A program made the position numbers and the translations under genes. A DNA stretch of 64,000 nucleotides from RGIG3528 sp045598045. Lineage in GTDB: Bacteria; Bacillota; Clostridia; Lachnospirales; Lachnospiraceae. The notes under the pieces are model-generated. The model had not been told where the DNA came from. It did no database searches and saw only the letters and a program-made list of their open reading frames with translations. Where the stretch lies: contig JAZLLG010000002.1 of NCBI GenBank assembly GCA_045598045.1, positions 6,799-70,798 on the forward strand, given 5' to 3'. Positions 1 to 7,717 of this stretch are shown one piece after another. Position 1 is the stretch's first letter. Every line of letters begins with the position of its first letter.

Positions 1-293
1 AGAAGCAGAGGCTTATGATTGCAAGAGCGGTAGTCAGAAAGCCTGAAATCCTCATTCTGGATGACTCATCCTCAGCACTTGATTTTGCAACCGACAAAAA
101 GCTTCGTGAAGCTGTCGGAAAACTTCCGATGACAGTGATTATCGTATCCCAGCGTACATCATCGGTTATTAATGCGGACAAGATTCTTGTGCTTGACGAC
201 GGAGAACTTAAGGGCGTCGGAAAACATAACGATTTGCTTGTGAGCTGTCCTGTTTACAAAGAAATTTACGAAAGCCAGATTAACAACAGATGA
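1..293 (+). CDS. ABC exporter subunit, C-terminal end of ATPase domain (partial)
   Basis: Only the last 96 or so residues are visible; the frame is open to the left edge. The first visible residues (KQRL) are the tail of an ABC signature region. Next come a Walker B ending in Asp-Asp (ILILDDSSSALD) where an active site has Asp-Glu, and a switch region with Gln in place of the catalytic His (VSQRTSS). These two changes are those of the degenerate nucleotide-binding domain in heterodimeric ABC exporters (BmrC/BmrD and TM287/288 type). The stop overlaps the next start by 4 bases (ATGA), so the two subunits are co-translated. The substrate (drug, peptide or lipid) cannot be told from sequence. 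The membrane domain lies outside the window. Confidence 0.85.
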   Translation, partial: KQRLMIARAVVRKPEILILDDSSSALDFATDKKLREAVGKLPMTVIIVSQRTSSVINADKILVLDDGELKGVGKHNDLLVSCPVYKEIYESQINNR

Positions 294-2041
294 AAGTAAA
301 AAACGGAACAAAAGGAATATTGAAAAGGCTTCTCACCTATTTGAGAAACAGCATGGCAAAGCTTTTCCTTTCGCTTATGCTTGCTGCCGGTTTTGTTGCG
401 CTTTCTCTTTATATACCCGTTCTTACCGGTAAGCTGATTGACTGCCTTATAGAGCCTTCCGAGGTCTCGGTACTTGATGAAGTTAAGGACATCCTTATAA
501 GAATTTTTATATGCATTGCAGGGGCTGCTCTTTGCCAATGGTTTATGACACTTCTTAACAACAGTGTTTCATATAAGGTTGTCTCCGACATAAGGGATAA
601 TGTTTTTGCCAAATTTTCAAGACTTCCGGTTGCTTATTTTGATTCTCATCCTCATGGAGACATATTAAGCCGTCTCACCAATGATGTGGAACAGCTTTCC
701 GACGGGCTTATTGCGGGCTTTTCCAAGCTTTTTACAGGTGTGCTTACCATAGGCATTACCCTTGTCTTTATGTTAAGGCTTAATCCGCTTATTACTCTTG
801 TCGTGGTTGTTGTTACACCGGTTTCTTTGTTTGTATCTTCTTTCATTGCAAGACATACACATGATATGTTCAAGGAACAGTCAGGCATTAAGGGAGAGCA
901 GACTGCACTTATTAACGAAATGATGTATTCAAGACGTGCAGTGTCGGCTTATAACATGAAGGAATCTGTCGACAGAAGATTTGCGGAGGTAAACGGTCGT
1001 CTGGCAAAATGCAGTCTTAAGGCAACTTTTTATTCTTCGCTTGTTAATCCATGTACCCGATTCGTAAACAGCCTTGTTTATTCCGGAGTCGGTATTTTCG
1101 GCGCCATATCCGCCATAAACGGCGGCATATCCGTGGGTGAGCTTTCGGCTTTCCTTGCATATGCTTCACAATACACAAAGCCTTTTAACGAGATTTCCAT
1201 GGTTATCACAGAACTTCAGAATGCACTTGCATGCGCAGGACGTGTTTTTGATTTTATGGATGAAGAGGAGCTTGTGGATGCCTCGGAAAAAGCCGACACG
1301 GAAACGAAGAAGGAAGGTACGCCGGTTGTCAGCTTTAAAGATGTAAAGTTTTCTTACTCGCCCGAAAAGCCTTTGATTACAGGCTTCTCATTGGATGTTT
1401 TCGAAGGGCAGAGAATTGCGATTGTCGGTCCCACGGGATGCGGCAAGACAACAATGATCAACCTTCTTATGCATTTCTATGAAGTTAACGGTGGGGAAAT
1501 ACTTCTCAACGGAAAGAATATAAAAGACATTCCCAGGAAAGAACTTCGAAGCAATGTCGGAATGGTTCTTCAGGACACATGGCTTCGAAACGGAACGATA
1601 CGCGACAACATAAGGCTTAACTGCCCGGATTGCACGGAAGAGGAAGTTGTGGAGGCAGCTAAGGCGGCATATGCTCATTCTTTTATAAAGAGACTTCCCA
1701 AAGGCTATGATACCGTTATTTCGGAAAACGGTGACGGTCTTTCCATGGGACAGAAACAGCTTATCTGCATAGCACGTGTTATGTTGAAAACACCTCCGGT
1801 ACTTATTCTTGATGAAGCAACCTCCTCAATAGATACGAGAACGGAGATTAAAATTCAAAAAGCTTTTGACCGTATGATGCAAGGACGTACAAGCTTTGTT
1901 GTTGCTCACAGACTGTCAACAATTCTTGAAGCTGACAGAATTATCGTCATGAAAAACGGTGACATAAAAGAAATCGGCACCCATAAAGAGCTTATGGCTG
2001 CCGGTGGTTTCTACAAAGAGCTGTATGATAGTCAGTTCTGA
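290..2041 (+). CDS. ABC exporter subunit, membrane domain fused to ATPase
   Basis: This 583-residue half-transporter has an N-terminal six-helix exporter domain (about residues 20-310) and a C-terminal nucleotide-binding domain. Walker A (GPTGCGKTT) is at about 380-388, the signature near 484 reads LSMGQ, Walker B is ILDEATSS and the switch is VAHRLST. The catalytic Glu and His are present, so this is the active partner of the degenerate subunit just upstream. The altered LSMGQ signature would pair with the degenerate Walker A/B of the partner, as expected of an asymmetric heterodimer. It acts in the cytoplasmic membrane. It ends 7 bases before the convergent PilZ gene, and no clear terminator is visible between them. 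Substrate unknown. Confidence 0.9.
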   Translation: MKVKNGTKGILKRLLTYLRNSMAKLFLSLMLAAGFVALSLYIPVLTGKLIDCLIEPSEVSVLDEVKDILIRIFICIAGAALCQWFMTLLNNSVSYKVVSDIRDNVFAKFSRLPVAYFDSHPHGDILSRLTNDVEQLSDGLIAGFSKLFTGVLTIGITLVFMLRLNPLITLVVVVVTPVSLFVSSFIARHTHDMFKEQSGIKGEQTALINEMMYSRRAVSAYNMKESVDRRFAEVNGRLAKCSLKATFYSSLVNPCTRFVNSLVYSGVGIFGAISAINGGISVGELSAFLAYASQYTKPFNEISMVITELQNALACAGRVFDFMDEEELVDASEKADTETKKEGTPVVSFKDVKFSYSPEKPLITGFSLDVFEGQRIAIVGPTGCGKTTMINLLMHFYEVNGGEILLNGKNIKDIPRKELRSNVGMVLQDTWLRNGTIRDNIRLNCPDCTEEEVVEAAKAAYAHSFIKRLPKGYDTVISENGDGLSMGQKQLICIARVMLKTPPVLILDEATSSIDTRTEIKIQKAFDRMMQGRTSFVVAHRLSTILEADRIIVMKNGDIKEIGTHKELMAAGGFYKELYDSQF

Positions 2042-2048
2042 TAGTCTG

Positions 2049-2696
2049 CTAAGCATTATGCTGACTGTTGTTTTTCTCAAATTGTCTTTTGCGCTGGATC
2101 CTCATAAGGTACTGGTTGAGATTGGGGTTCTTTTCAAGAAACTGGCAACCGTAGAGAGTACGTATTTCGTCATCCATCGGAACCGTACGGACGATTTTGG
2201 CACTTATGTGCATAACACTTCTGTCGGGCTGGGGGATATTTATTCTTACGGTACGGTTGGCCGTGAAATTTTCTCTTGAAATGAAGGCAAAACCTGTTTC
2301 ACTAATATCTTTAATGAGGGCTGTGATGTTTTTGGGACCTTCATCGGTGAAATAAGTAACCTGCATATCTTCGCCGATATAAACACGATAATTATTACGA
2401 CGGTTAATGGCCTCGGCATCGCCTATGAGACTGGCTGCGTGATAGTAATGATTTTTATAGATGATGGTTTTGATGTCTATGTTTTTCCAAACGAAGAAAA
2501 CGTCAGAAAGCGTATAGGTAAGGTTGACAGAGCATTCCTTAGGGAATCCGATGAGTTTCTTGTTTACAAAAATAGGATTCAGCAAAAGCAGATTTTTGTA
2601 AATCATGGAAACTTCAGCATCAAAGGAGCCTTTAATGCTGTCCATAGTGATATCAAGTTGAACAATCTGACCTTGTTCGAAATCGTTAATATTCAT
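2049..2696 (-). CDS. PilZ domain protein, YcgR-like c-di-GMP receptor
   Basis: The product has a YcgR-like N-terminal beta domain followed by a C-terminal PilZ domain. Counting from the start chosen here, the c-di-GMP-binding arginines are R100 and R104 (RNNYR) and the second motif is D130, S132, G135 (DISETG). Such proteins bind cyclic di-GMP and act on flagellar, pilus or polysaccharide machinery; the target here is not known. The start at 2696 (MNINDFEQ) has a GGGG-type ribosome site a few bases upstream. The frame stays open to an ATG at 2765, but that site has no ribosome-binding sequence. The gene stands alone on the minus strand, convergent with the ABC exporter and divergent from argF. 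Confidence 0.8.
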   Translation of the reverse strand: MNINDFEQGQIVQLDITMDSIKGSFDAEVSMIYKNLLLLNPIFVNKKLIGFPKECSVNLTYTLSDVFFVWKNIDIKTIIYKNHYYHAASLIGDAEAINRRNNYRVYIGEDMQVTYFTDEGPKNITALIKDISETGFAFISRENFTANRTVRINIPQPDRSVMHISAKIVRTVPMDDEIRTLYGCQFLEKNPNLNQYLMRIQRKRQFEKNNSQHNA

Positions 2697-2837
2697 AATA
2701 CCCCTGCAAAAATGACAAATGTATATTGCCGACGATGCTTTTCCTACCTCTACATAGTAGCCCATTGGTTATGGATTTACAACCGTTTTGTTGTTTTTTC
2801 TAAACTTTCTGCTTTTATATATCGTATCGTTAACGGC

Positions 2838-2866
2838 TTGACTTTACACTGACTATAAAGTATAAA
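2838..2866 (+). promoter_or_regulatory. SigA-type promoter of argF operon
   Basis: TTGACT (2838-2843) and TATAAA (2861-2866) are 17 bases apart, about 75 bases upstream of the argF start. I saw no convincing ArgR box. Confidence 0.7.
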
Positions 2867-2942
2867 TATTGAATCGGAAAAATGAATGATGCCACTGCAT
2901 TTCAGCAATGGACTAACATAAACAATGCGTAAGGAGACAGAG

Positions 2943-3944
2943 ATGAACATTAAGGAACAGCTGAAAGGAAGAAGTTTTTTAACCCTTAAGGATTATACCG
3001 CCGAAGAGATTTTATATCTTATCGATCTTGCTGCCGAGTATAAACGTAAAAAGAAACAGGGCGAGAGACATGACACCCTGTATGGTAAAAACGTTGCACT
3101 TATTTTCGAAAAGACCTCCACAAGAACGCGTTGTGCATTTGAGGTTGCGGCACATGACCTTGGTATGAACGCAACTTATCTTGACCCCAAGAGTTCACAA
3201 ATTGGAAAAAAAGAAAGCATAGCCGATACTGCCAGAGTGCTTGGACGTATGTTTGACGGCATAGAATACAGAGGCTTCGGACAGGAAATCGTTGAGGAAC
3301 TTGCAAAATATGCGGGCGTTCCGGTTTGGAACGGCCTTACCAACGAATATCATCCCACGCAGATGCTTGCAGATATGCTTACACTGAGAGAAAAGAAAGG
3401 TGAGCTTAAAGGAAGGAAGTTTGTTTATATGGGTGATGCCCGCTACAATATGGGTAATTCACTTATGATTGTCTGCGCAAAGCTTGGCTTGCATTTTGTC
3501 GCATGCTCCAGTCCCAAGTACTTCCCGGATCCGGCTCTTGTTAAGGAATGCGAAGAGTTTGCAAAGGCTTCGGGCGGTTCCGTAACACTTACATCCGATG
3601 TAAAAGCCGGAACAAAGGATGCAGATGTAATATATACCGACGTATGGGTTTCCATGGGTGAGCCCGAAGAAGTCTGGAATGAGAGAATAAGCGAGCTTTC
3701 TCCTTATAAGGTTACTCCCGAAGTTATGAAGAATGCGGGCCCTCAGGCACTGTTTATGCACTGCCTTCCCGCTTTTCACGATCATAAAACGGATATCGGC
3801 AGAGAAATCGGAGAAAAGTACGGTTTCTCGGAGCTTGAAGTGTGTGATGAAGTGTTTGAATCTGCTCAGTCCGTGGTGTTCGATGAGGCTGAAAACAGAA
3901 TGCACACCATTAAAGCGGTAATGGCAGCTACTCTCGGAGCTTAA
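2943..3944 (+). CDS. argF: Ornithine carbamoyltransferase
   Basis: Cytosolic enzyme that joins carbamoyl phosphate and ornithine to give citrulline in arginine synthesis (or the reverse in arginine deiminase pathways). The 333-residue product has the carbamoyl-phosphate motif STRTR at about 59-63 and the ornithine-loop motif HCLP at about 273-276, both intact; length is normal for the family. The start at 2943 is preceded by AAGGAG at 2931-2936; an in-frame ATG at 2925 lies upstream of that site and is rejected. It heads a five-gene run with two small genes, coaX and dusB. The last arginine step, argH, lies about 34 kb away on the other strand. No arcA or arcC is nearby, so an anabolic role is more likely, but the sequence alone does not settle it. 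Confidence 0.95.
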   Translation: MNIKEQLKGRSFLTLKDYTAEEILYLIDLAAEYKRKKKQGERHDTLYGKNVALIFEKTSTRTRCAFEVAAHDLGMNATYLDPKSSQIGKKESIADTARVLGRMFDGIEYRGFGQEIVEELAKYAGVPVWNGLTNEYHPTQMLADMLTLREKKGELKGRKFVYMGDARYNMGNSLMIVCAKLGLHFVACSSPKYFPDPALVKECEEFAKASGGSVTLTSDVKAGTKDADVIYTDVWVSMGEPEEVWNERISELSPYKVTPEVMKNAGPQALFMHCLPAFHDHKTDIGREIGEKYGFSELEVCDEVFESAQSVVFDEAENRMHTIKAVMAATLGA

Positions 3945-3945
3945 A

Positions 3946-4221
3946 ATGATAAAACGGGTACTTACTTTTTTTAAAAACAAGGGTATCGGGCAGGAAACGC
4001 TGAACGTTTTTCTTGGTGTGCTTATGCTTGTTGCTCTTGTTGCTTACGGCATTACACGTACTCTCGTTGCACTCGTGGCTGTTATCTTTCTTGGGGCGCT
4101 CATTAACATTACAACAGGGCTTCAATACTTGAAAAAGAAAGAGAAAAAGTCGCTTGGCACGTGCATGATTATGCTTGGGATTATTATTCTTGTTCTTACA
4201 GCCTTTTATGTCATAAGATAG
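3946..4221 (+). CDS. Small integral membrane protein, unknown
   Basis: A 91-residue protein starting one base after the argF stop. It has a basic N-terminus (MIKRVLTFFKNKG), two adjacent hydrophobic segments at about residues 20-58, a Lys-rich cytoplasmic loop (YLKKKEKKS) and a third hydrophobic segment at about 71-90. I do not recognise a functional family. Being translationally tied to argF and followed by another small gene, it is probably co-expressed with the arginine and pantothenate genes without having to share their function. The hydrophobic pattern and coding quality make it a real gene. Confidence 0.75.
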   Translation: MIKRVLTFFKNKGIGQETLNVFLGVLMLVALVAYGITRTLVALVAVIFLGALINITTGLQYLKKKEKKSLGTCMIMLGIIILVLTAFYVIR

Positions 4222-4233
4222 ACGGAGAGAAAA

Positions 4234-4572
4234 ATGAAAGACGAAAACGTCCTTTGCGCAGCAAATGCGTATAAGCAACTGTATTATTTCAACAGAAGGT
4301 TCGGCGTTTTGCCGGAGCAAGTTAAAAATGAACTTCAGATTGCCTGTGTTGCGTTTACAACAGAGGTGAGCGGTATCATCACCTTGTATTTTGAAGACGA
4401 CGGCACACTTATGATAAACACCGATCATGATGATGCTGACATTATGTACGATGAAATCTCTGCGGGCATTCTTTTACGCAAGTTTCAGCGTGAAAAAGAA
4501 GAGCTTTTTGAACAGTTGGAATTGTTTTACAAGGCTGTCGTTTTAAAGGAACTGCCTGAAGAAAAGGAGTAA
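4234..4572 (+). CDS. Small conserved cytosolic protein (DUF6145-like)
   Basis: A 112-residue soluble protein with no membrane segment and a Glu/Lys-rich C-terminus. The opening (DENVLCAANAYKQLYYFN) and the core LYFEDDGTLMI resemble, from memory, a short family found mostly in Lachnospiraceae (DUF6145); this assignment is not verified. The start has a GGAGAG ribosome site at 4224-4229. It ends 2 bases before coaX, so it is probably translated with it. No catalytic motif is visible and no function should be assigned. Confidence 0.75.
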   Translation: MKDENVLCAANAYKQLYYFNRRFGVLPEQVKNELQIACVAFTTEVSGIITLYFEDDGTLMINTDHDDADIMYDEISAGILLRKFQREKEELFEQLELFYKAVVLKELPEEKE

Positions 4573-4574
4573 AC

Positions 4575-5351
4575 ATGCTTTTTGCAATCGATGTGGGAAA
4601 CACAAACATTACGTGTGCGGTTATGTCCGGCATGGAAGTTGAAGCCTCTTTCAGAATTACGACAAAGCTTCAACGTACATCCGATGAATTCGGTGTTGTT
4701 ATCAGAGATATGCTCGAGAGAAAAAACATTTCTCCCGACCAGCTCGAAGATGTCATTATCGCTTCCGTAGTTCCCGGGATTATGCATTCTCTTATAAACG
4801 GTATCATCCGATATCTTGACAAAAAGCCTATTATTGTCGGTGAAGGAACAAAAACCGGTCTGAAAATCGCTACCGCAAACCCGAAAGAAATCGGCGCAGA
4901 CAGAATCGTCGACGCGGTTGCGGCCTATGAGCTTTTCGGTGGCCCCGTCATTGTTTGTGACTTCGGTACAGCAACAACTTACGATCTTATTTTGGAGGGC
5001 GGAGTGTTCAGCGCCGGCATTACTTCTCCCGGCATAAGAATATGCGCAAAGGCTTTGTGGCAGGATACGGCAAAGCTTCCCGAAATAGAAATCGAAAAGC
5101 CCGAATCGATACTTGCAAAAGATACGGTTACAAGTATGCAGGCAGGTCTTGTCTACGGTGCAATCGGGCAGACCGAATACATCATAAAACGGATTATTGA
5201 AGAAGCAGGCCTTAAGGAAGCAAAAGTTGTTGCCACCGGAGGGCTTGGCAGATTGATTTCGGATTCAACGGACTCAATTAAAGTATACGATAAGGATCTT
5301 ACAATGAAAGGTCTGCGCCTTATTTACGAAAAGACGGTTAAGAACAAATGA
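4575..5351 (+). CDS. coaX: Type III pantothenate kinase
   Basis: Cytosolic enzyme catalysing ATP-dependent phosphorylation of pantothenate, the first committed step of coenzyme A synthesis. The 258-residue product has the ASKHA-fold phosphate motif DVGNTN at residues 6-11, the pantothenate-binding GADR at about 108-111, and FGTATTYD near 130. Length and motifs fit CoaX, which is resistant to CoA feedback and needs a monovalent cation. The start follows the upstream stop by 2 bases. The stop overlaps the dusB start by 4 bases; a coaX-dusB pair is common in Firmicutes. Confidence 0.95.
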   Translation: MLFAIDVGNTNITCAVMSGMEVEASFRITTKLQRTSDEFGVVIRDMLERKNISPDQLEDVIIASVVPGIMHSLINGIIRYLDKKPIIVGEGTKTGLKIATANPKEIGADRIVDAVAAYELFGGPVIVCDFGTATTYDLILEGGVFSAGITSPGIRICAKALWQDTAKLPEIEIEKPESILAKDTVTSMQAGLVYGAIGQTEYIIKRIIEEAGLKEAKVVATGGLGRLISDSTDSIKVYDKDLTMKGLRLIYEKTVKNK

Positions 5352-6310
5352 ACAAAATCAAGCTTGGTAATCTTGAATTCAACAATATAGCATTGGGACC
5401 GATGGCAGGTGTAACAGACCTGCCTTTTCGTATGCTTTGCAAAGAATTCGGAGCCGGGCTTATATACACCGAAATGGTTAGCGGGAAGGCTGTTCTTTTC
5501 CATAACAGAAATACCGAAGAACTTCTTACGGTGAAGGACGAGGAACGTCCCGTGGCACTTCAGCTTTTCGGATGCGAGCCCGATGTACTTGCCGAAGCTG
5601 CTGCGGAAATAGAAGAGCGTCATTTCGACATTTTGGATATAAACATGGGATGCCCCGTTCCAAAGGTTGTAAACAATCACGAGGGCTCTGCACTCATGCA
5701 GAACCCGCGCCTTATTGAGAACATTGTACATGCCGTTTCCGAAAGGATTAACAAGCCTGTCAGCGTTAAGCTTAGGAAAGGCTTTGAAAAGGACGAAAGG
5801 ACGGCCGTTGAATGCGCATTGGCTGCGGAAGCGGGCGGAGCTTCGCTTATTGCCGTTCACGGAAGAACGAGAGAAGATTTTTATTCCGGAAAAGCAGATT
5901 GGAGTATCATTCGAGACGTAAAAAATGCGGTTCATGTGCCGGTTATCGGAAACGGAGACATTTACACCCCTTTTGACGCAAAGCGTATGCTTGAGGAAAC
6001 AGGTGCGGATGGCATAATGGTTGCACGAGGAGCTCAAGGTAACCCTTGGATTTTCAAACGAATCAACGAATACCTTGAATCGGGAGTAATTCTCCCGGAA
6101 CCGACGATGGAAGAACGTGCCGAAATGGTTTTACGACATGCAGGAATGGAAATTGAATTCAAGGGAGAATATACCGGAATACGTGAAATGCGAAAGCATG
6201 TTGCCTGGTATATGAGCGGTTTTCCCGGAGCTTCACGCATCAGAGAAACCGTCAATTACATAGAAACTTACAAGGAACTTGAAGAACTGATGCGCAAAAA
6301 TATCAGCTGA
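5348..6310 (+). CDS. dusB: tRNA-dihydrouridine synthase
   Basis: FMN- and NADPH-dependent enzyme that reduces uridines in the tRNA D-loop. The 320-residue protein opens with the TIM-barrel FMN motif (LGPMAGVTDLPFR). The catalytic Cys is at residue 102 in NMGCP. Phosphate-binding segments (HGRTR, GNGDI) and the helical tRNA-binding tail are present. Length is typical of the bacterial DusB family. It overlaps coaX by 4 bases and closes the argF operon. No strong terminator follows before the asd promoter. Confidence 0.93.
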   Translation: MNKIKLGNLEFNNIALGPMAGVTDLPFRMLCKEFGAGLIYTEMVSGKAVLFHNRNTEELLTVKDEERPVALQLFGCEPDVLAEAAAEIEERHFDILDINMGCPVPKVVNNHEGSALMQNPRLIENIVHAVSERINKPVSVKLRKGFEKDERTAVECALAAEAGGASLIAVHGRTREDFYSGKADWSIIRDVKNAVHVPVIGNGDIYTPFDAKRMLEETGADGIMVARGAQGNPWIFKRINEYLESGVILPEPTMEERAEMVLRHAGMEIEFKGEYTGIREMRKHVAWYMSGFPGASRIRETVNYIETYKELEELMRKNIS

Positions 6311-6340
6311 TTTCTCATCAAAACGGAAGATAAAATAAAT

Positions 6341-6359
6341 TTATCGCGATAACGCGTTA
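6341..6359. promoter_or_regulatory. Overlapping palindromes upstream of asd promoter
   Basis: TTATCGCGATAA (6341-6352) is a perfect 12-base palindrome; it overlaps TAACGCGTTA (6350-6359), a perfect 10-base palindrome. The half CGCGATAA recurs at 6410-6417, just past the asd -10 box, so the promoter is flanked by the same motif. This suggests a regulator-binding site, identity unknown. Confidence 0.35.
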
Positions 6360-6378
6360 AAACAATAAAAAATTACTA

Positions 6379-6407
6379 TTGCATAGTAAAATGCGTTGTG
6401 CTATAAT
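6379..6407 (+). promoter_or_regulatory. Promoter of asd (extended -10)
   Basis: TTGCAT (6379-6384) is 17 bases from TATAAT (6402-6407), which carries an upstream TG (TGCTATAAT). It lies 57 bases before the asd start. Confidence 0.75.
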
Positions 6408-6463
6408 TCCGCGATAAATAAATAATAACAAAGTTCCGCATAATCATGCGGCAGGAGGGCATT

Positions 6464-7549
6464 ATGGAACAAAAATTAAGTGTAGGCATTTTAGGAGCTA
6501 CGGGAATGGTTGGCCAGAGATTCATTTCTCTCCTTGAAAACCATCCTTGGTTTGAAGTCAAAGCAGTTGCGGCAAGTGCAAGAAGTGCAGGAAAGACATA
6601 CGCAGAAGCTGTCGGAGATCGTTGGAAAATGACTACCCCGATGCCTGAAGCCGTTAAAAATATGGTTGTATTAAATGTCAGTGATGTTGAAGAAGTTGCT
6701 TCAAAGGTTGATTTTGTATTTTCCGCTGTAGATATGACAAAGGAAGAAATCAAAGCAATAGAAGAAGCATACGCAAAAACGGAAACACCTGTTGTTTCCA
6801 ACAACTCTGCTCATCGTTGGACACCCGACGTTCCCATGGTTGTTCCGGAACTTAACCCCGAGCACCTTGACGTTATTGAAGCTCAGAAAAAGCGTCTCGG
6901 CACAAAGAAGGGCTTTATCGTTGTTAAGCCGAACTGTTCCATTCAGAGCTATACACCCATGCTTCACGCACTTCGTGAGTTTGAGCCTACTGTAGTGGTG
7001 GCTACAACATATCAGGCAATCAGCGGTGCAGGAAAAACATTTAAGGACTGGCCCGAAATGATTGACAACGTTATCCCTTACATCGGCGGTGAAGAGGAAA
7101 AGAGTGAGCAGGAGCCTTTAAGAATTTGGGGCAAGGTTGTTAACGGTGAAATCGTTAAGGCCGAATCACCTGTTATCACAACACAGTGTATCCGCGTTCC
7201 TGTTTCAGACGGACATACCGCAGCAGTATTTGTAAGCTTTAAGAAAAAGCCCACAAAGGAGGAAATTCTTGAAAGATGGAAGAACTTCAAGGGGATTCCT
7301 CAGGAACTTAAGCTTCCTTCGGCTCCCGATCAGTTCATTACCTATTTCGAAGAGGAAAATCGTCCTCAGGCTAAGCTTGACAGAGACTCCGAGAAAGGTA
7401 TGGGCGTATTTGCTGGTCGTCTTCGTGAGGATAAGGTATACGACTGGAAGTTCGTTGGCCTTTCCCACAATACAAAGCGTGGCGCTGCAGGAGGTGCTGT
7501 TCTTACAGCAGAACTCCTTAAGGCTAAAGGCTTAATTACAAGAAAATAA
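6464..7549 (+). CDS. asd: Aspartate-semialdehyde dehydrogenase
   Basis: NADPH-dependent cytosolic enzyme that reduces aspartyl-4-phosphate to aspartate semialdehyde, the branch point for lysine/diaminopimelate, threonine and methionine. The 361-residue product has the Rossmann motif GILGATGMVGQ near the N-terminus, catalytic Cys158 in KPNCSIQ and an active-site His251 in PVSDGH. The length and the RVPVSDGH block are those of the longer archaeal/fungal-type branch rather than the Escherichia coli type. The start at 6464 has the ribosome site AGGAGG (6453-6458); an in-frame ATG at 6446 is upstream of that site. It is a single-gene unit with its own promoter and a terminator hairpin just after the stop. 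Confidence 0.95.
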   Translation: MEQKLSVGILGATGMVGQRFISLLENHPWFEVKAVAASARSAGKTYAEAVGDRWKMTTPMPEAVKNMVVLNVSDVEEVASKVDFVFSAVDMTKEEIKAIEEAYAKTETPVVSNNSAHRWTPDVPMVVPELNPEHLDVIEAQKKRLGTKKGFIVVKPNCSIQSYTPMLHALREFEPTVVVATTYQAISGAGKTFKDWPEMIDNVIPYIGGEEEKSEQEPLRIWGKVVNGEIVKAESPVITTQCIRVPVSDGHTAAVFVSFKKKPTKEEILERWKNFKGIPQELKLPSAPDQFITYFEEENRPQAKLDRDSEKGMGVFAGRLREDKVYDWKFVGLSHNTKRGAAGGAVLTAELLKAKGLITRK

Positions 7550-7561
7550 AGATGTTTTTTC

Positions 7562-7592
7562 AAAGCGCGGTATGATTTACCGCGCTTTATTC
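7562..7592 (+). terminator. Hairpin after asd
   Basis: An 11-base perfect stem (AAAGCGCGGTA with TACCGCGCTTT) with a 5-base loop follows the asd stop. The T-run after it is weak, so termination may be partial. Confidence 0.6.
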
Positions 7593-7654
7593 ATCAATGG
7601 CTTTGCTAAAGACAGAAAATAGTGACAAAAAATAGATGAATGTAAACAAATTTA

Positions 7655-7683
7655 TTGCATAAAGATAAAAAATGAAGTAAACT
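7655..7683 (+). promoter_or_regulatory. Possible promoter of the hybrid kinase gene
   Basis: TTGCAT (7655-7660) and TAAACT (7678-7683) are 17 bases apart. The -10 matches at only four positions, so the call is tentative. Confidence 0.35.
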
Positions 7684-7717
7684 GATTATATATTGAGTCC
7701 ACATGGGGGAATTGAAC

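Noticed and set aside
2004..2279. 91-codon plus-strand frame after the ABC exporter
   Set aside because: It lies opposite the PilZ gene and has no ribosome site or family match.
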